A stretch of DNA of 64,000 nt from Urechidicola croceus (GTDB taxonomy: Bacteria > Bacteroidota > Bacteroidia > Flavobacteriales > Flavobacteriaceae), in assembly GCA_905181865.1 (NCBI GenBank), contig CAJIZG010000003.1, forward strand, positions 186,001 to 250,000. The letters are read 5' to 3'. Under the pieces are notes generated by a model. The model searched no databases. It worked only from the letters and a program-made list of their open reading frames with translations, and was not told the origin of the DNA. Both the position numbers and the translations under genes were made by a program. The number at the start of each line of letters is the position of its first letter. Positions within the stretch are counted from its first letter, which is position 1. This document shows positions 27,759-36,378 of the stretch, piece after piece.

Positions 27759-27822
27759 AAAATCAATCTATTCTTATGAAGACAAATATAAAACTCTTAA
27801 TTTTATAAACTAATTTTACTTT

Positions 27823-29154
27823 ATGAATCCCTATTTAGTTTCTATCATTATTGCCATATTATTTTTGGGTATCGGCTTTGCCATTGGAAAGGTAATCACC
27901 AAATTAAAACAAGAAAATAGCAGCGCTGGATTGAATGCGACCCTAGATTCATTAAAAAGCACGTTGGATGAAAAGGAACGCCTGTTTGTTAGATCGATAG
28001 AAGATATAGACCTTTTACGGAAAGATAAGGAACAAGTGACCATTGATTTAACTAGAAAAGTTTCAGAAATAGAAAATCTACGATTAAAACTTAGTGAGAA
28101 CAAGCTAGAAGTAGAAAACCTTCAAGAAAAATTTACCAAAGAATTTAAATTATTAGCGAGTGAAATATTAGAAACCAACTCTTCTAAAATTACCAAACAG
28201 AATAAAGAAAACTTAGAAGCTATTTTAAATCCGCTTCAAGAAAAAATTAAAACGTTTGAGAAGAAAGTTGAAGATACTCACAAAGATACTATCGACCGTC
28301 ATGCATCTTTACGTCAACAAATAATTGGTTTGAAAGAGTTGAATGAGCAAATGAGTAAAGAGGCCGTTAACTTAACGAAAGCGCTAAAAGGTGACAGTAA
28401 AATCCAAGGAAATTGGGGAGAATTGGTATTGGAGCGCGTTTTAGAAAAATCTGGTTTAGAGAAAGGACGTGAGTATGAAATGGAAAAAAGTTTTGACGAT
28501 GAGACTGGAAAGCAACAAAGGTTGCGACCAGATGTTATTATTCATTTGCCCGACAATAAGAAAATGATTGTTGATTCTAAAGTCTCTTTAACTGCTTATG
28601 AAAAATACGTGAATGCAGAAGATACCGAAGAAGGAGAATACTTTTTAAAAGAACATATTGCTTCGTTAAATCGCCATATTACGCAATTGAGCGAAAAAAA
28701 ATACGAGGACTTATACCAAATCGAATCTCCAGACTTTGTATTACTTTTTGTACCGATAGAACCTGCGTTTGCCATTGCCATTAACAAAGACAATCAACTC
28801 TATAACAAAGCATTCGAGAAAAATATCGTAATTGTTACACCATCTACCCTACTGGCAACTTTACGCACCATTGATACCATGTGGAACAATGAAAAGCAAC
28901 AACGAAACGCAATTGAAATTGCACGCCAAGCAGGAGCGCTATATGATAAGTTTGAAGGATTGGTAATAGACCTTACAAAAGTTGGCAAAAAAATGGATGA
29001 AGCCAAAACCGAATACAAAGGTGCCATGAATAAATTGGTGGATGGACGTGGTAACTTAATAACGTCTGTCGAAAAAATTAAGAAGTTAGGTGCCAAGGCA
29101 AAAAAGTCATTACCAGATGCCGTCATTCAAAGAGCTGAAGATCAAAACTCTTAA
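27823..29154 (+). CDS. rmuC: DNA recombination protein RmuC
   Basis: A 443-residue RmuC. An N-terminal membrane anchor (YLVSIIIAILFLGIGFAIGK) is followed by a coiled coil to about 150, then the nuclease-like domain with GNWGELVLERVLEKSGLEKG, LRPDVIIHLPDNKKMIVDSK and FVLLFVPIEPAFAIA. RmuC limits recombination at inverted repeats and also affects phage defence and DNA processing in other bacteria. Single gene, divergent from the PlsC-like gene. Confidence 0.93.
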   Translation: MNPYLVSIIIAILFLGIGFAIGKVITKLKQENSSAGLNATLDSLKSTLDEKERLFVRSIEDIDLLRKDKEQVTIDLTRKVSEIENLRLKLSENKLEVENLQEKFTKEFKLLASEILETNSSKITKQNKENLEAILNPLQEKIKTFEKKVEDTHKDTIDRHASLRQQIIGLKELNEQMSKEAVNLTKALKGDSKIQGNWGELVLERVLEKSGLEKGREYEMEKSFDDETGKQQRLRPDVIIHLPDNKKMIVDSKVSLTAYEKYVNAEDTEEGEYFLKEHIASLNRHITQLSEKKYEDLYQIESPDFVLLFVPIEPAFAIAINKDNQLYNKAFEKNIVIVTPSTLLATLRTIDTMWNNEKQQRNAIEIARQAGALYDKFEGLVIDLTKVGKKMDEAKTEYKGAMNKLVDGRGNLITSVEKIKKLGAKAKKSLPDAVIQRAEDQNS

Positions 29155-29291
29155 AATCCAAACTAACTAATTATAGTTGGATGATTATATAATAAAAATA
29201 AGTAACCTGTTTGGTTAGCTGCGTGTTGTAAATAATTAGAACTATAATTATTAAGAATTGGCTAAGTATATGACAAAACAGAAAGGTGTTT

Positions 29292-29429
29292 GTGTTAGAT
29301 TGGTTTTCATTCTTTAACAAAATACCCGCTAAGAAATTGAGTCCGTATTTAAATATACTTTTAGCTTTTCTACCCTGTTTTTTGATAGTAATCGGATTGG
29401 GTATCAAAAGACATTTACAATTTTCTTAA
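29292..29429 (+). CDS. Possible 45-residue membrane peptide with GTG start
   Basis: GTG at 29292 is preceded by AGAAAGG five bases upstream, a good Shine-Dalgarno by flavobacterial standards. The product has a basic N-terminal half (FFNKIPAKKLSPYLN) and one strong hydrophobic segment (ILLAFLPCFLIVIGLGI) followed by KRH. Too short for the ORF track; the antisense 78-residue ORF there seems less likely. No family recognised; it could be a relic. Confidence 0.3.
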   Translation: MLDWFSFFNKIPAKKLSPYLNILLAFLPCFLIVIGLGIKRHLQFS

Positions 29430-29520
29430 AAGTGAATGTTGGGACTTTGCACAGTGCAATAACAAAATATGAAATGAGATTTAATCGTACTAAATTTTTG
29501 TAGACCAATAATCAACCTTA

Positions 29521-30327
29521 TCAAAGTTGCCTCCGTTGTCCATACTTCATAATTCCTACAAAAAACACACCTCCTAATGCATTGCCCAGAATGGAGGTAA
29601 CTTCAAAACTTACATAATCCATAGTACCGATCGTTGGATCGATCAATAATCCCGTAAACACTTCTATAGAACCGACAATAGAATGATGCAAACCACCAAT
29701 ACCTATGGTGGCAGTGACTAAAACGATCATAAATAGACGGCTAATCGTTTCTTGGGATGATGCCACTAACCAGGAAAGCAGCCCCATAAGCCAACCCGCT
29801 ATGATAGCGCTAATAAAAATCATCCGCAAGGGTATGTCAATTACTTTATGAGCCAGATGAGCAAAGGCTTCAATCGAAATAATTCCAATTTCCGGAGCAA
29901 AATAGGCCAGTAATGCCCCGAAGATATATCCACCAATTAAATTACCCGTAAGAATAATTCCCCAAAGAATGAAAAGACTCTTAATACTAATAGTCTTGTT
30001 CAATACAGGAAGTATCGCCAAGGTAGTGTGTTCTGTAAATAATTCTGATCTGCCAATTATCACAAAAATAAAACCTATAGGATAAGCGAGCGAAATGAGA
30101 ACATGTAAGGTTTCATTCGAAACCTGACCATGAAACAACGTAAATAATACTCCCATCAGAAATATGCTGAACCCAATTTCTAATCCCGCGGAAAGTGCAG
30201 AAATAAAAAGCCGTTTATTAGATCGTTTATATTCATGTATTGCAGTGGCTATCTGTTCATCCAGTATATCATTGATTCCTTTTGGTTGATCAGTACTCTC
30301 TTTATTATTGTTATCTAATTTGCTCAT
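29521..30327 (-). CDS. Formate/nitrite transporter family channel
   Basis: The track start at 30405 adds 26 unlikely residues; Met 27 (MSKLDNNNKESTDQPKG) at 30327 is the better start, giving 268 residues. A hydrophilic N-terminus ending in AIHEYKRSNKRLFISALSAG leads into six transmembrane helices with the FNT-type repeats (GRSELFTEHTTLAILPVLN, GIGGLHHSIVGSIEVFTG). It belongs to the FocA/NirC fold group, nearest the YfdC-like branch by its long N-terminus. Substrate is a small anion but unproven. An inverted repeat lies just upstream. Confidence 0.85.
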   Translation of the reverse strand: MSKLDNNNKESTDQPKGINDILDEQIATAIHEYKRSNKRLFISALSAGLEIGFSIFLMGVLFTLFHGQVSNETLHVLISLAYPIGFIFVIIGRSELFTEHTTLAILPVLNKTISIKSLFILWGIILTGNLIGGYIFGALLAYFAPEIGIISIEAFAHLAHKVIDIPLRMIFISAIIAGWLMGLLSWLVASSQETISRLFMIVLVTATIGIGGLHHSIVGSIEVFTGLLIDPTIGTMDYVSFEVTSILGNALGGVFFVGIMKYGQRRQL

Positions 30328-30343
30328 AGTTAAAACTAAAAAC

Positions 30344-30355
30344 GACCTACTGGTC
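30344..30355. promoter_or_regulatory. Inverted repeat upstream of the FNT channel gene
   Basis: GACC-TACT-GGTC, 17 bp before the proposed ATG. Such GACC/GGTC dyads resemble operators of TetR-family repressors, but no regulator gene is adjacent. Between 30356 and 30753 I see no gene, only AT-rich sequence. Confidence 0.3.
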
Positions 30356-30753
30356 AGAAAATTTTGATACTTAAAGGCGAATTTACAAAATATAATATTT
30401 CTCAAACCGTCAAAGTCAATATATCTATTGAGACAATGTTCAAAATTTTATGAGTTCGCTGATAACTAAATATGGTTTACTGATTAAGAACAACCCCCGT
30501 ATTTACATTTAGTAAAGACGGTTATATTACCTAGTCTATAAAAAACTAAAAAAAATATTTTTACTTAGAATAGAAAGGTTTAATAATGATTGATTCCCTA
30601 AGAAATCATCTTACAAGCTGTTTATTTTATTTTTTTTATCAAGCTAAAAAATTATAAATTTTCAGTTCACCACCAAAAATCTAACTAAAATAACCTTGCG
30701 AGACAATACTTCACTCCAATTATCCTAACTTTACAATCAAATTATAAAATCGA

Positions 30754-33009
30754 TTGAAAGAAAAGTTCAAACAACTAGAATTATTTCTAAAAAGTTCCAA
30801 TTTTGATCGAGGAATTCGGCTTGGGGTTGGGATTACTGCGCCCTTTGCTCTACTGTATTTTACAGGATATTTTGAATATGCTCCAGCTGTTGTAGTTGGT
30901 ACTTTTTTAAATGCGCCAGGCGACATTCCGGGAAGTATGAAACGTAAGGTCAATGCCATTTTAGTCAGTATTGGATTAACGATGGTCATTACAGTCATAA
31001 TCCTATTTTCAAAACCTTTCCTACCCCTTTTGTTGTTAGCACTTACAATCATTTCGTTTGTTGTTTCGCTCATTTCGGTGTATGGTTTTAGAGCGTCTTT
31101 GGTATCCTTTTCTGGCTTGTTGGCAATGGTATTAGCATTTGCAATTCAAAAAGAAACAGCGCATGAGATTTTGGTTCAGGTTACCTCAATGGGAGCTGGT
31201 GGTCTTTGGTATTTGGTCGTATCCTTTATTTTTGAAAAACTTGCACCTAAAAAAGATCAGAACCAACTATTGTCAGATACGCTGCTGCTTATTGGTGAGT
31301 ATCTAAAATTACGAGCCAAATTATTAACAAAGAAAACCAAGCGTGACGAGCTCCTCAAACAAACCTTCGTACTTCAACATCAAATTAACGAAAAGCACGA
31401 AACACTTCGAGAAGCACTGTTTACTCAACGTAAGCGTTCTGGACGGACACATTATGAAGAAAAGCAGCTATTAATTTTCCTCTCTTCTATCAATATCTTC
31501 GAGTTAATAGAAGCAAAGCATTTGGATTATAAAACGATCGACGGGATTTTTGGCAAGCACAAAGAATTTCTAAAAGCTTCCAAAAAACTGAATAAAATCA
31601 TGGGAAACCATCTCATACGTTTATCTGAATTATTAATTCAAAAAGATAAAATACCAAATAAAAATATGCTTTTAAATGCATTATCAAAAGCCAACGTATC
31701 TATCACAAATTACATCGATTCCGTCAAATTACCTGAAGCGCGTGAAGGTGCATTGGTATTGAAAAACCTATACGATTATCAAGAACAACTGCTTCAAGAA
31801 ATAAGGGCTATTAGGCGTGTAATGGCGAATGTCAAAGATGACTCCAAACTATCTTTAAAAAGACAAGATTCGAGTCAGTTTTTAACGCTCCAAGAATACA
31901 GACTGAATATCCTTGTTCAAAATTTCAGTTTGGATTCCAAGATGTTTAGACATTCATTGCGCCTTGCCATCGCAATTATATTTGCATACCTGTTAGGCTT
32001 TCTTCTTGACATCCAAAACACCTATTGGATTCTGCTGACCATCGTTGTTATTATGCGACCTAGCTATGGTCTAACCAAAGAGCGTTCAAAAGATCGTATC
32101 ATTGGCACACTCATCGGTGCTTGTGTTGCTGCTGTTATTGTACTGATTACTCAAAATGTAGTGGTCTTCGCCGCATTGGCCGTTGTTTCTTTGGTATTGG
32201 CATTCTCATTAATTCAGCAGAACTATAAGTCTGCTGCTGCGTTGATCACTATTAGTATCATCTTTGTGTATTCCTTTATTAATCCTAATGCCTTTGAAGT
32301 GATTCAATATCGCGTCATCGATACTATTATTGGATCCGTTATTGCTGTCGTTGCTAATTATATACTATTACCAACTTGGGAAGCCGATAACTTAAAACAG
32401 GTCCTCCTGAACGCTTTAGAAATGAATAAAAGATATCTTTTAGCAACACAAGAGTTATATCACGATACATCCAAATATAAACTCTCTTATAATGTGGCAA
32501 GGAAAGAAGCATTTCTTGCCATCAGTAATTTGAATGCTGCCTTCCAACGATTGACCCAAGATCCAAAATCAAAACAGAAAGAATTTCAACTAATTTATGA
32601 AATTGTCACGCTTAACCAGACAATGATTTCAGCCATCGCTTCCATAGGGAATTTCATCAATAATCATAAAACCACACCTGCTTCAAAAGAGTTTAATGTA
32701 CTTATTAAAAAAATTTCCAACACACTACAAATATCGTTAGACATTTTAAACCATACACAACTCAAGAAAAAAATCAACGAAGAACCTGTTGAATATGCAC
32801 TAGAAGAGTTGTTGGGTAAATATAAGCAATTATCAAATTTACGAGATGAAAATATCAGAAAAGGGAACACCGAATTAGATACCGAAACGCTTCAAGCTCT
32901 TCAGGAAGCCTATTTGATTGCCAATCATATGAGTTGGTTGAAATCCCTTTCAGAAAGCCTGAAAAAGGCAACGAGAAGCTATCGTTCTTCTTTTGTGGAT
33001 GACCAGTAG
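30754..33009 (+). CDS. FUSC family inner-membrane protein (YccS/YhfK-like)
   Basis: A 751-residue protein from a TTG start; the next ATG is far inside, so TTG is favoured. It has two blocks of hydrophobic helices (about 25-155 and 400-530) each followed by a long helical cytoplasmic region, the duplicated FUSC layout. YWILLTIVVIMRPSYGLTKE and RIIGTLIGACVAAVIV are typical of the second block. Related proteins are proposed aromatic-acid or toxic-compound exporters, but the substrate here is unknown. Single gene. Confidence 0.85.
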   Translation: MKEKFKQLELFLKSSNFDRGIRLGVGITAPFALLYFTGYFEYAPAVVVGTFLNAPGDIPGSMKRKVNAILVSIGLTMVITVIILFSKPFLPLLLLALTIISFVVSLISVYGFRASLVSFSGLLAMVLAFAIQKETAHEILVQVTSMGAGGLWYLVVSFIFEKLAPKKDQNQLLSDTLLLIGEYLKLRAKLLTKKTKRDELLKQTFVLQHQINEKHETLREALFTQRKRSGRTHYEEKQLLIFLSSINIFELIEAKHLDYKTIDGIFGKHKEFLKASKKLNKIMGNHLIRLSELLIQKDKIPNKNMLLNALSKANVSITNYIDSVKLPEAREGALVLKNLYDYQEQLLQEIRAIRRVMANVKDDSKLSLKRQDSSQFLTLQEYRLNILVQNFSLDSKMFRHSLRLAIAIIFAYLLGFLLDIQNTYWILLTIVVIMRPSYGLTKERSKDRIIGTLIGACVAAVIVLITQNVVVFAALAVVSLVLAFSLIQQNYKSAAALITISIIFVYSFINPNAFEVIQYRVIDTIIGSVIAVVANYILLPTWEADNLKQVLLNALEMNKRYLLATQELYHDTSKYKLSYNVARKEAFLAISNLNAAFQRLTQDPKSKQKEFQLIYEIVTLNQTMISAIASIGNFINNHKTTPASKEFNVLIKKISNTLQISLDILNHTQLKKKINEEPVEYALEELLGKYKQLSNLRDENIRKGNTELDTETLQALQEAYLIANHMSWLKSLSESLKKATRSYRSSFVDDQ

Positions 33010-33270
33010 CTATATTATTGAGTTGTGTATTCATATTTCAGGACGAGTTAGCAATACTCGCAACATGCTTTTCATTATTACTTCGAGTTAATTACCGCGA
33101 TAAGCAGAATATGTCAGTTTTAGCATAGCTTCTTTCCTTTTTATTCTTATCTTGTTCCTAGAATTTATTTCTAGGTATTTTCAATTTATTGGTACCCTCA
33201 AACCTACGATTCTTTTTATTGACAAGCCTGTCGATCACTTTAGTTAAAAGTAATCTCTAAAATCAAAAAC
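33010..33270. other. Gap between the FUSC gene and aconitase locus
   Basis: 261 bp with no supportable gene. A six-base inverted repeat CTAGAA/TTCTAG lies near 33158. The base composition changes sharply to GC-richer sequence just downstream. Confidence 0.3.
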
Positions 33271-35237
33271 ATGAACTCATTAAACGTTGCGCAAAAATTG
33301 ATACAATCCCATTTGATAAGCGGAAAATCGGACCCAGGAACGGAAATTGGCCTAAAGATAGACCAGGCATTATTGCAAGATGCTACAGGTACTTTGGTGC
33401 AGTTGGAACTGGAAGCAATGGGTCTCGAGAGGGCAAAGACCGATGTGGCGGTGCAATATGTAGATCATAATTTATTACAGACCGATTTTAAAAATGCGGA
33501 CGACCATCTTTTTTTATATTCAGCGGCTCAAAAATTTGGACTATGCTACAGCAAGCCCGGTAACGGAGTAAGCCATCCCGTTCATATTGAGCGTTTTGGA
33601 ATTCCGGGGAAGTCCCTAGTAGGTTCCGATAGCCATAGTTGTGCTGTGGGATCTTTGGGAATGCTTGCCATTGGCACAGGTGGATTGGATGTGGCCGCTG
33701 CCATAGCCGGGCAACCCTATTTTGTGAAAATGCCAAAGATCATGGGGGTGAAACTGACGGGTAAACTTCCCGATTGGGTAAGCGCCAAGGATGTCATACT
33801 TGAAATGTTACGTCGTTTTGGTGTTAAAGGGGGGGTCGGTAAAATAATAGAGTATTATGGGAGTGGATTAACCTATTTGAGTGCCATGGATAGGCATGTT
33901 ATAGCGAACATGGGTGCCGAACTCGGCGCTCCTACAACGGTATTTCCAAGTGATGGGGAAACCCGTCGCTTTCTGAAATCCCAAAGAAGGGAAGGCGATT
34001 GGACCGAAATTTTAGCGGATGAAGGTTGCTCCTATGACTTGGAGCATGAAATTCTACTGGACGAGCTGGTTCCGCTAATCGCTTTGCCCACAAGCCCCGG
34101 CAATGTTGTCCCCGTTCGCGATGTGGTAAATAAAAAAATCAGTCAAGTAGTCATCGGTTCTTCCGCCAATCCGAGACTGAGGGATTTTTGGATGGCAGGT
34201 GCTATTGTAAAGGATAGAAGTGTACATCAAGAAGTATCGTCGATATTAACCCTACTTCCCGACAGATTATTCAGAATATGATTGGGAACAGAACTTTTGC
34301 AAATCTCATAAAGGCAGGGGCGCGCTATCATCAGTCTGGATGTATGGGGTGCATTGGTATGGGACAGGCTCCGGCAAGTGGCACCATAAGTCTACGGACG
34401 ATGCCCCGTAATTTTCCAGACCGCTCTGGAACAAAGGATGATCAGGTCTATCTGTGTAGTCCCGAAACAGCTGCTGCCTCTGCCCTGAACGGAAAAATTA
34501 CAGATCCCAGAGACCTTGCAAAGATATATGGAATGGAATATCCGAAATACATAACTCCAAATCAGGAAATTATCAATGTAGATATGTTGGTGCCGCCGAC
34601 CAAGGACAATCTCGAAACCAAGCTTAAAAAGGGACCTAATATCAAATCTCTTCCAGAGATGAACGCACTAAAATCGGCATATGAAGTTCCCGTACTATTA
34701 AAAATGGGGGACAATGTCTCTACGGATGAAATATTAAAAGCAGGTGCGGAGGTGCTTCCGTTCCGAAGTAATATTCCTGAAATAAGTAAATTTTCCTACT
34801 CCGTAATTGATGAAAAGTTTTATGACCGGGCGATACTTGCCAAAGAAAAATATGGGGGTCATATCGTTGTGGCCGGGGAAAACTACGCACAGGGCAGCAG
34901 TAGGGAACATGCTGCAATCGCACCAAAATATTTAGGCCAAGTGGCGGTCATTGCCAAAGATTATGCACGCATTGCATGGCAGAACCTGATAAATTTCGGT
35001 ATTCTTCCCTTAGAATTTGAAAACCAACAAAATTATGACGCTATCGAACAAGGGGCGATGATTGAGTTCAAAAACCTAAGGGAAGACATAATGAATAAAG
35101 GCCTTATAAGGGTTAAGGTAAAAAACAAGAACAATACTATGGAAATTCTCACTAAGCATGGCCTTAGCGATAGACAGATAGGATTGTTGTTGAAGGGTGG
35201 GGTAATAAACGATTTTAAGGATAAACTCTCTTCTTAG
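33271..35237 (+). pseudogene. Aquifex-type aconitate hydratase, frameshifted
   Basis: Two track ORFs (33271-34281 and 34278-35237) are the N- and C-terminal parts of one roughly 655-residue aconitase. The frame of the second part reads NPTSRQIIQN just upstream of its ATG, a conserved stretch that continues from KDRSVHQEVS in the first frame. Inserting one T after 34240 restores EVSFDINPTSRQ. Motifs: SDSHSCAVGSLGMLAIGTGG, CMGCIGMGQAPASG with two cluster Cys, and GENYAQGSSREHAA. Where canonical aconitases have SCTN this has SSAN. The 5' half is much GC-richer than neighbours (two lines counted at 52 and 58%), suggesting transfer. Pseudogene, sequencing error, or split enzyme. Confidence 0.85.
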
Positions 35238-35843
35238 GCCAAATACGTAAAAAGGAACCTAGTGTAGAAATCGTCGATTTCACTATACAACGTGAGCATA
35301 AAGAGCGTATTTTATTCTGTTATCTTGAAAAATAACTCAAAAAAATTAATATATTAAATTATTCAATATACCATTCCACTCCAGTCCCATTGCCATTTTA
35401 TACAAAGAGTATTTTATTACCTTTTAATAAAAAACTTTGAAGTGAAAAACTTTTTAAAGTTCAAATTATACGTTTAAAAGTTTAAATTCGTACGATTCTA
35501 ACTTGTATGAGGTATCTTTACACTGTGCTATTATTTATTATTTTTACAATAGTAGGATCATATTCTAACTCGACTCCAGCGAGTCCTTTTTGATCGTAAT
35601 TAGGACGGCAAGGTAAGGTGTTGGTAGATCCATAAGTTTCTTTTCTTCCGGATAATATATAGGAGTTGTAACAATTATACCTTTAAAAACAATATTACAG
35701 CAATGCACTCAAGTTTGAAGAAGTCATGTTTAATTTCTTCAGTAAAATAAAAAGGTACCACTTGCGCTACTTTAAATAATTGTATTTTAGTACTACACAA
35801 TGAATTAACATAATTTTAAACAATTACAATTCTTTATTTTTTG
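35238..35843. other. 606-bp gap between aconitase and metal island, with a relic
   Basis: No intact gene. It contains the minus-strand coding relic listed separately at 35518-35682; the rest is AT-rich without a recognisable signal. Confidence 0.4.
35518..35682 (-). pseudogene. Possible coding relic, family unknown
   Basis: A 54-codon open stretch without a start codon reads SGRKETYGSTNTLPCRPNYD and then GLAGVELEYDPTI before a TAA. The balanced, Gly/Tyr/Pro-containing composition looks like a genuine protein tail, unlike random AT-rich translation. An upstream in-frame TAA cuts it off. I do not recognise the family. Confidence 0.35.
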
Positions 35844-35851
35844 TACATTTG
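35844..35851 (+). promoter_or_regulatory. Bacteroidota -7 box directly upstream of the HYC_CC_PP gene
   Basis: TACATTTG, exact TAnnTTTG, only six bases before the ATG at 35858. Transcription would start at or next to the start codon, implying a leaderless or nearly leaderless mRNA. Confidence 0.45.
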
Positions 35852-35857
35852 TTTTCC

Positions 35858-36271
35858 ATGAAACAAGTATTTAATAAAATAATGTCAACAATAATGGCTT
35901 TTGTAGTGTTATTCTCTACACTATCCTTTACTGTTAATATGCACTTTTGTGGCGATACTTTGGTAGAAACGGCTCTGTTTCATAAGACAAAAGGATGCGG
36001 AATGGAAATGCAAAGCCCTTCAACTGAAGGCTGTGCTATTATTAAAAAGAATTGTTGTAATGATGAACAGTTAGTGGTTGATGGTCAAGATGAATTACAA
36101 CTATCCATTGACACGATTTCTTTTGAACAACAACTATTTCTAGTTTCATTCGTATATACTTATATTACCCTTTTTGAAGGTTTAGATAAAAATGTATCTT
36201 CCTACGAACAATACAAGCCCCCACCCTTCATAAGGCAAATCTACAAGTTTGACGAGACTTTTTTAATTTGA
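35858..36271 (+). CDS. HYC_CC_PP family protein (metal-efflux locus accessory)
   Basis: The track starts at a TTG (35849); ATG at 35858 (MKQVFNKIMSTIMAFVVLFS) is better, giving 137 residues. A signal-anchor is followed by NMHFCGDTLVET, KGCGMEM, KKNCCNDEQ and a C-terminal YKPPPFIRQ. This spacing of HFC, CC and PP is the signature of a small Bacteroidota family that I recall next to heavy-metal efflux genes. The Cys residues suggest metal binding in the periplasm. It is the first gene of the efflux island, 107 bp before cusA. Confidence 0.8.
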   Translation: MKQVFNKIMSTIMAFVVLFSTLSFTVNMHFCGDTLVETALFHKTKGCGMEMQSPSTEGCAIIKKNCCNDEQLVVDGQDELQLSIDTISFEQQLFLVSFVYTYITLFEGLDKNVSSYEQYKPPPFIRQIYKFDETFLI

Positions 36272-36378
36272 TTTTTAAACAATAGACTTTTTTATCCAGT
36301 GGATGTTTTCCAGTAGGATAATTTGTTGTATTCGGTGTTTTCTAAGCCCAATGTCTAACTATTTAATAATCAAAACCA

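Noticed and set aside
29171-29407. 78-residue minus-strand ORF after rmuC
   Set aside because: No family and no ribosome-binding site seen; the opposite-strand 45-residue ORF with a Shine-Dalgarno is more credible.
33271-35237. Genuine two-subunit aconitase with ATGA coupling
   Set aside because: Conserved residues NPTSRQ lie upstream of the second ATG in the second frame, so a frameshift in one gene explains the data better.
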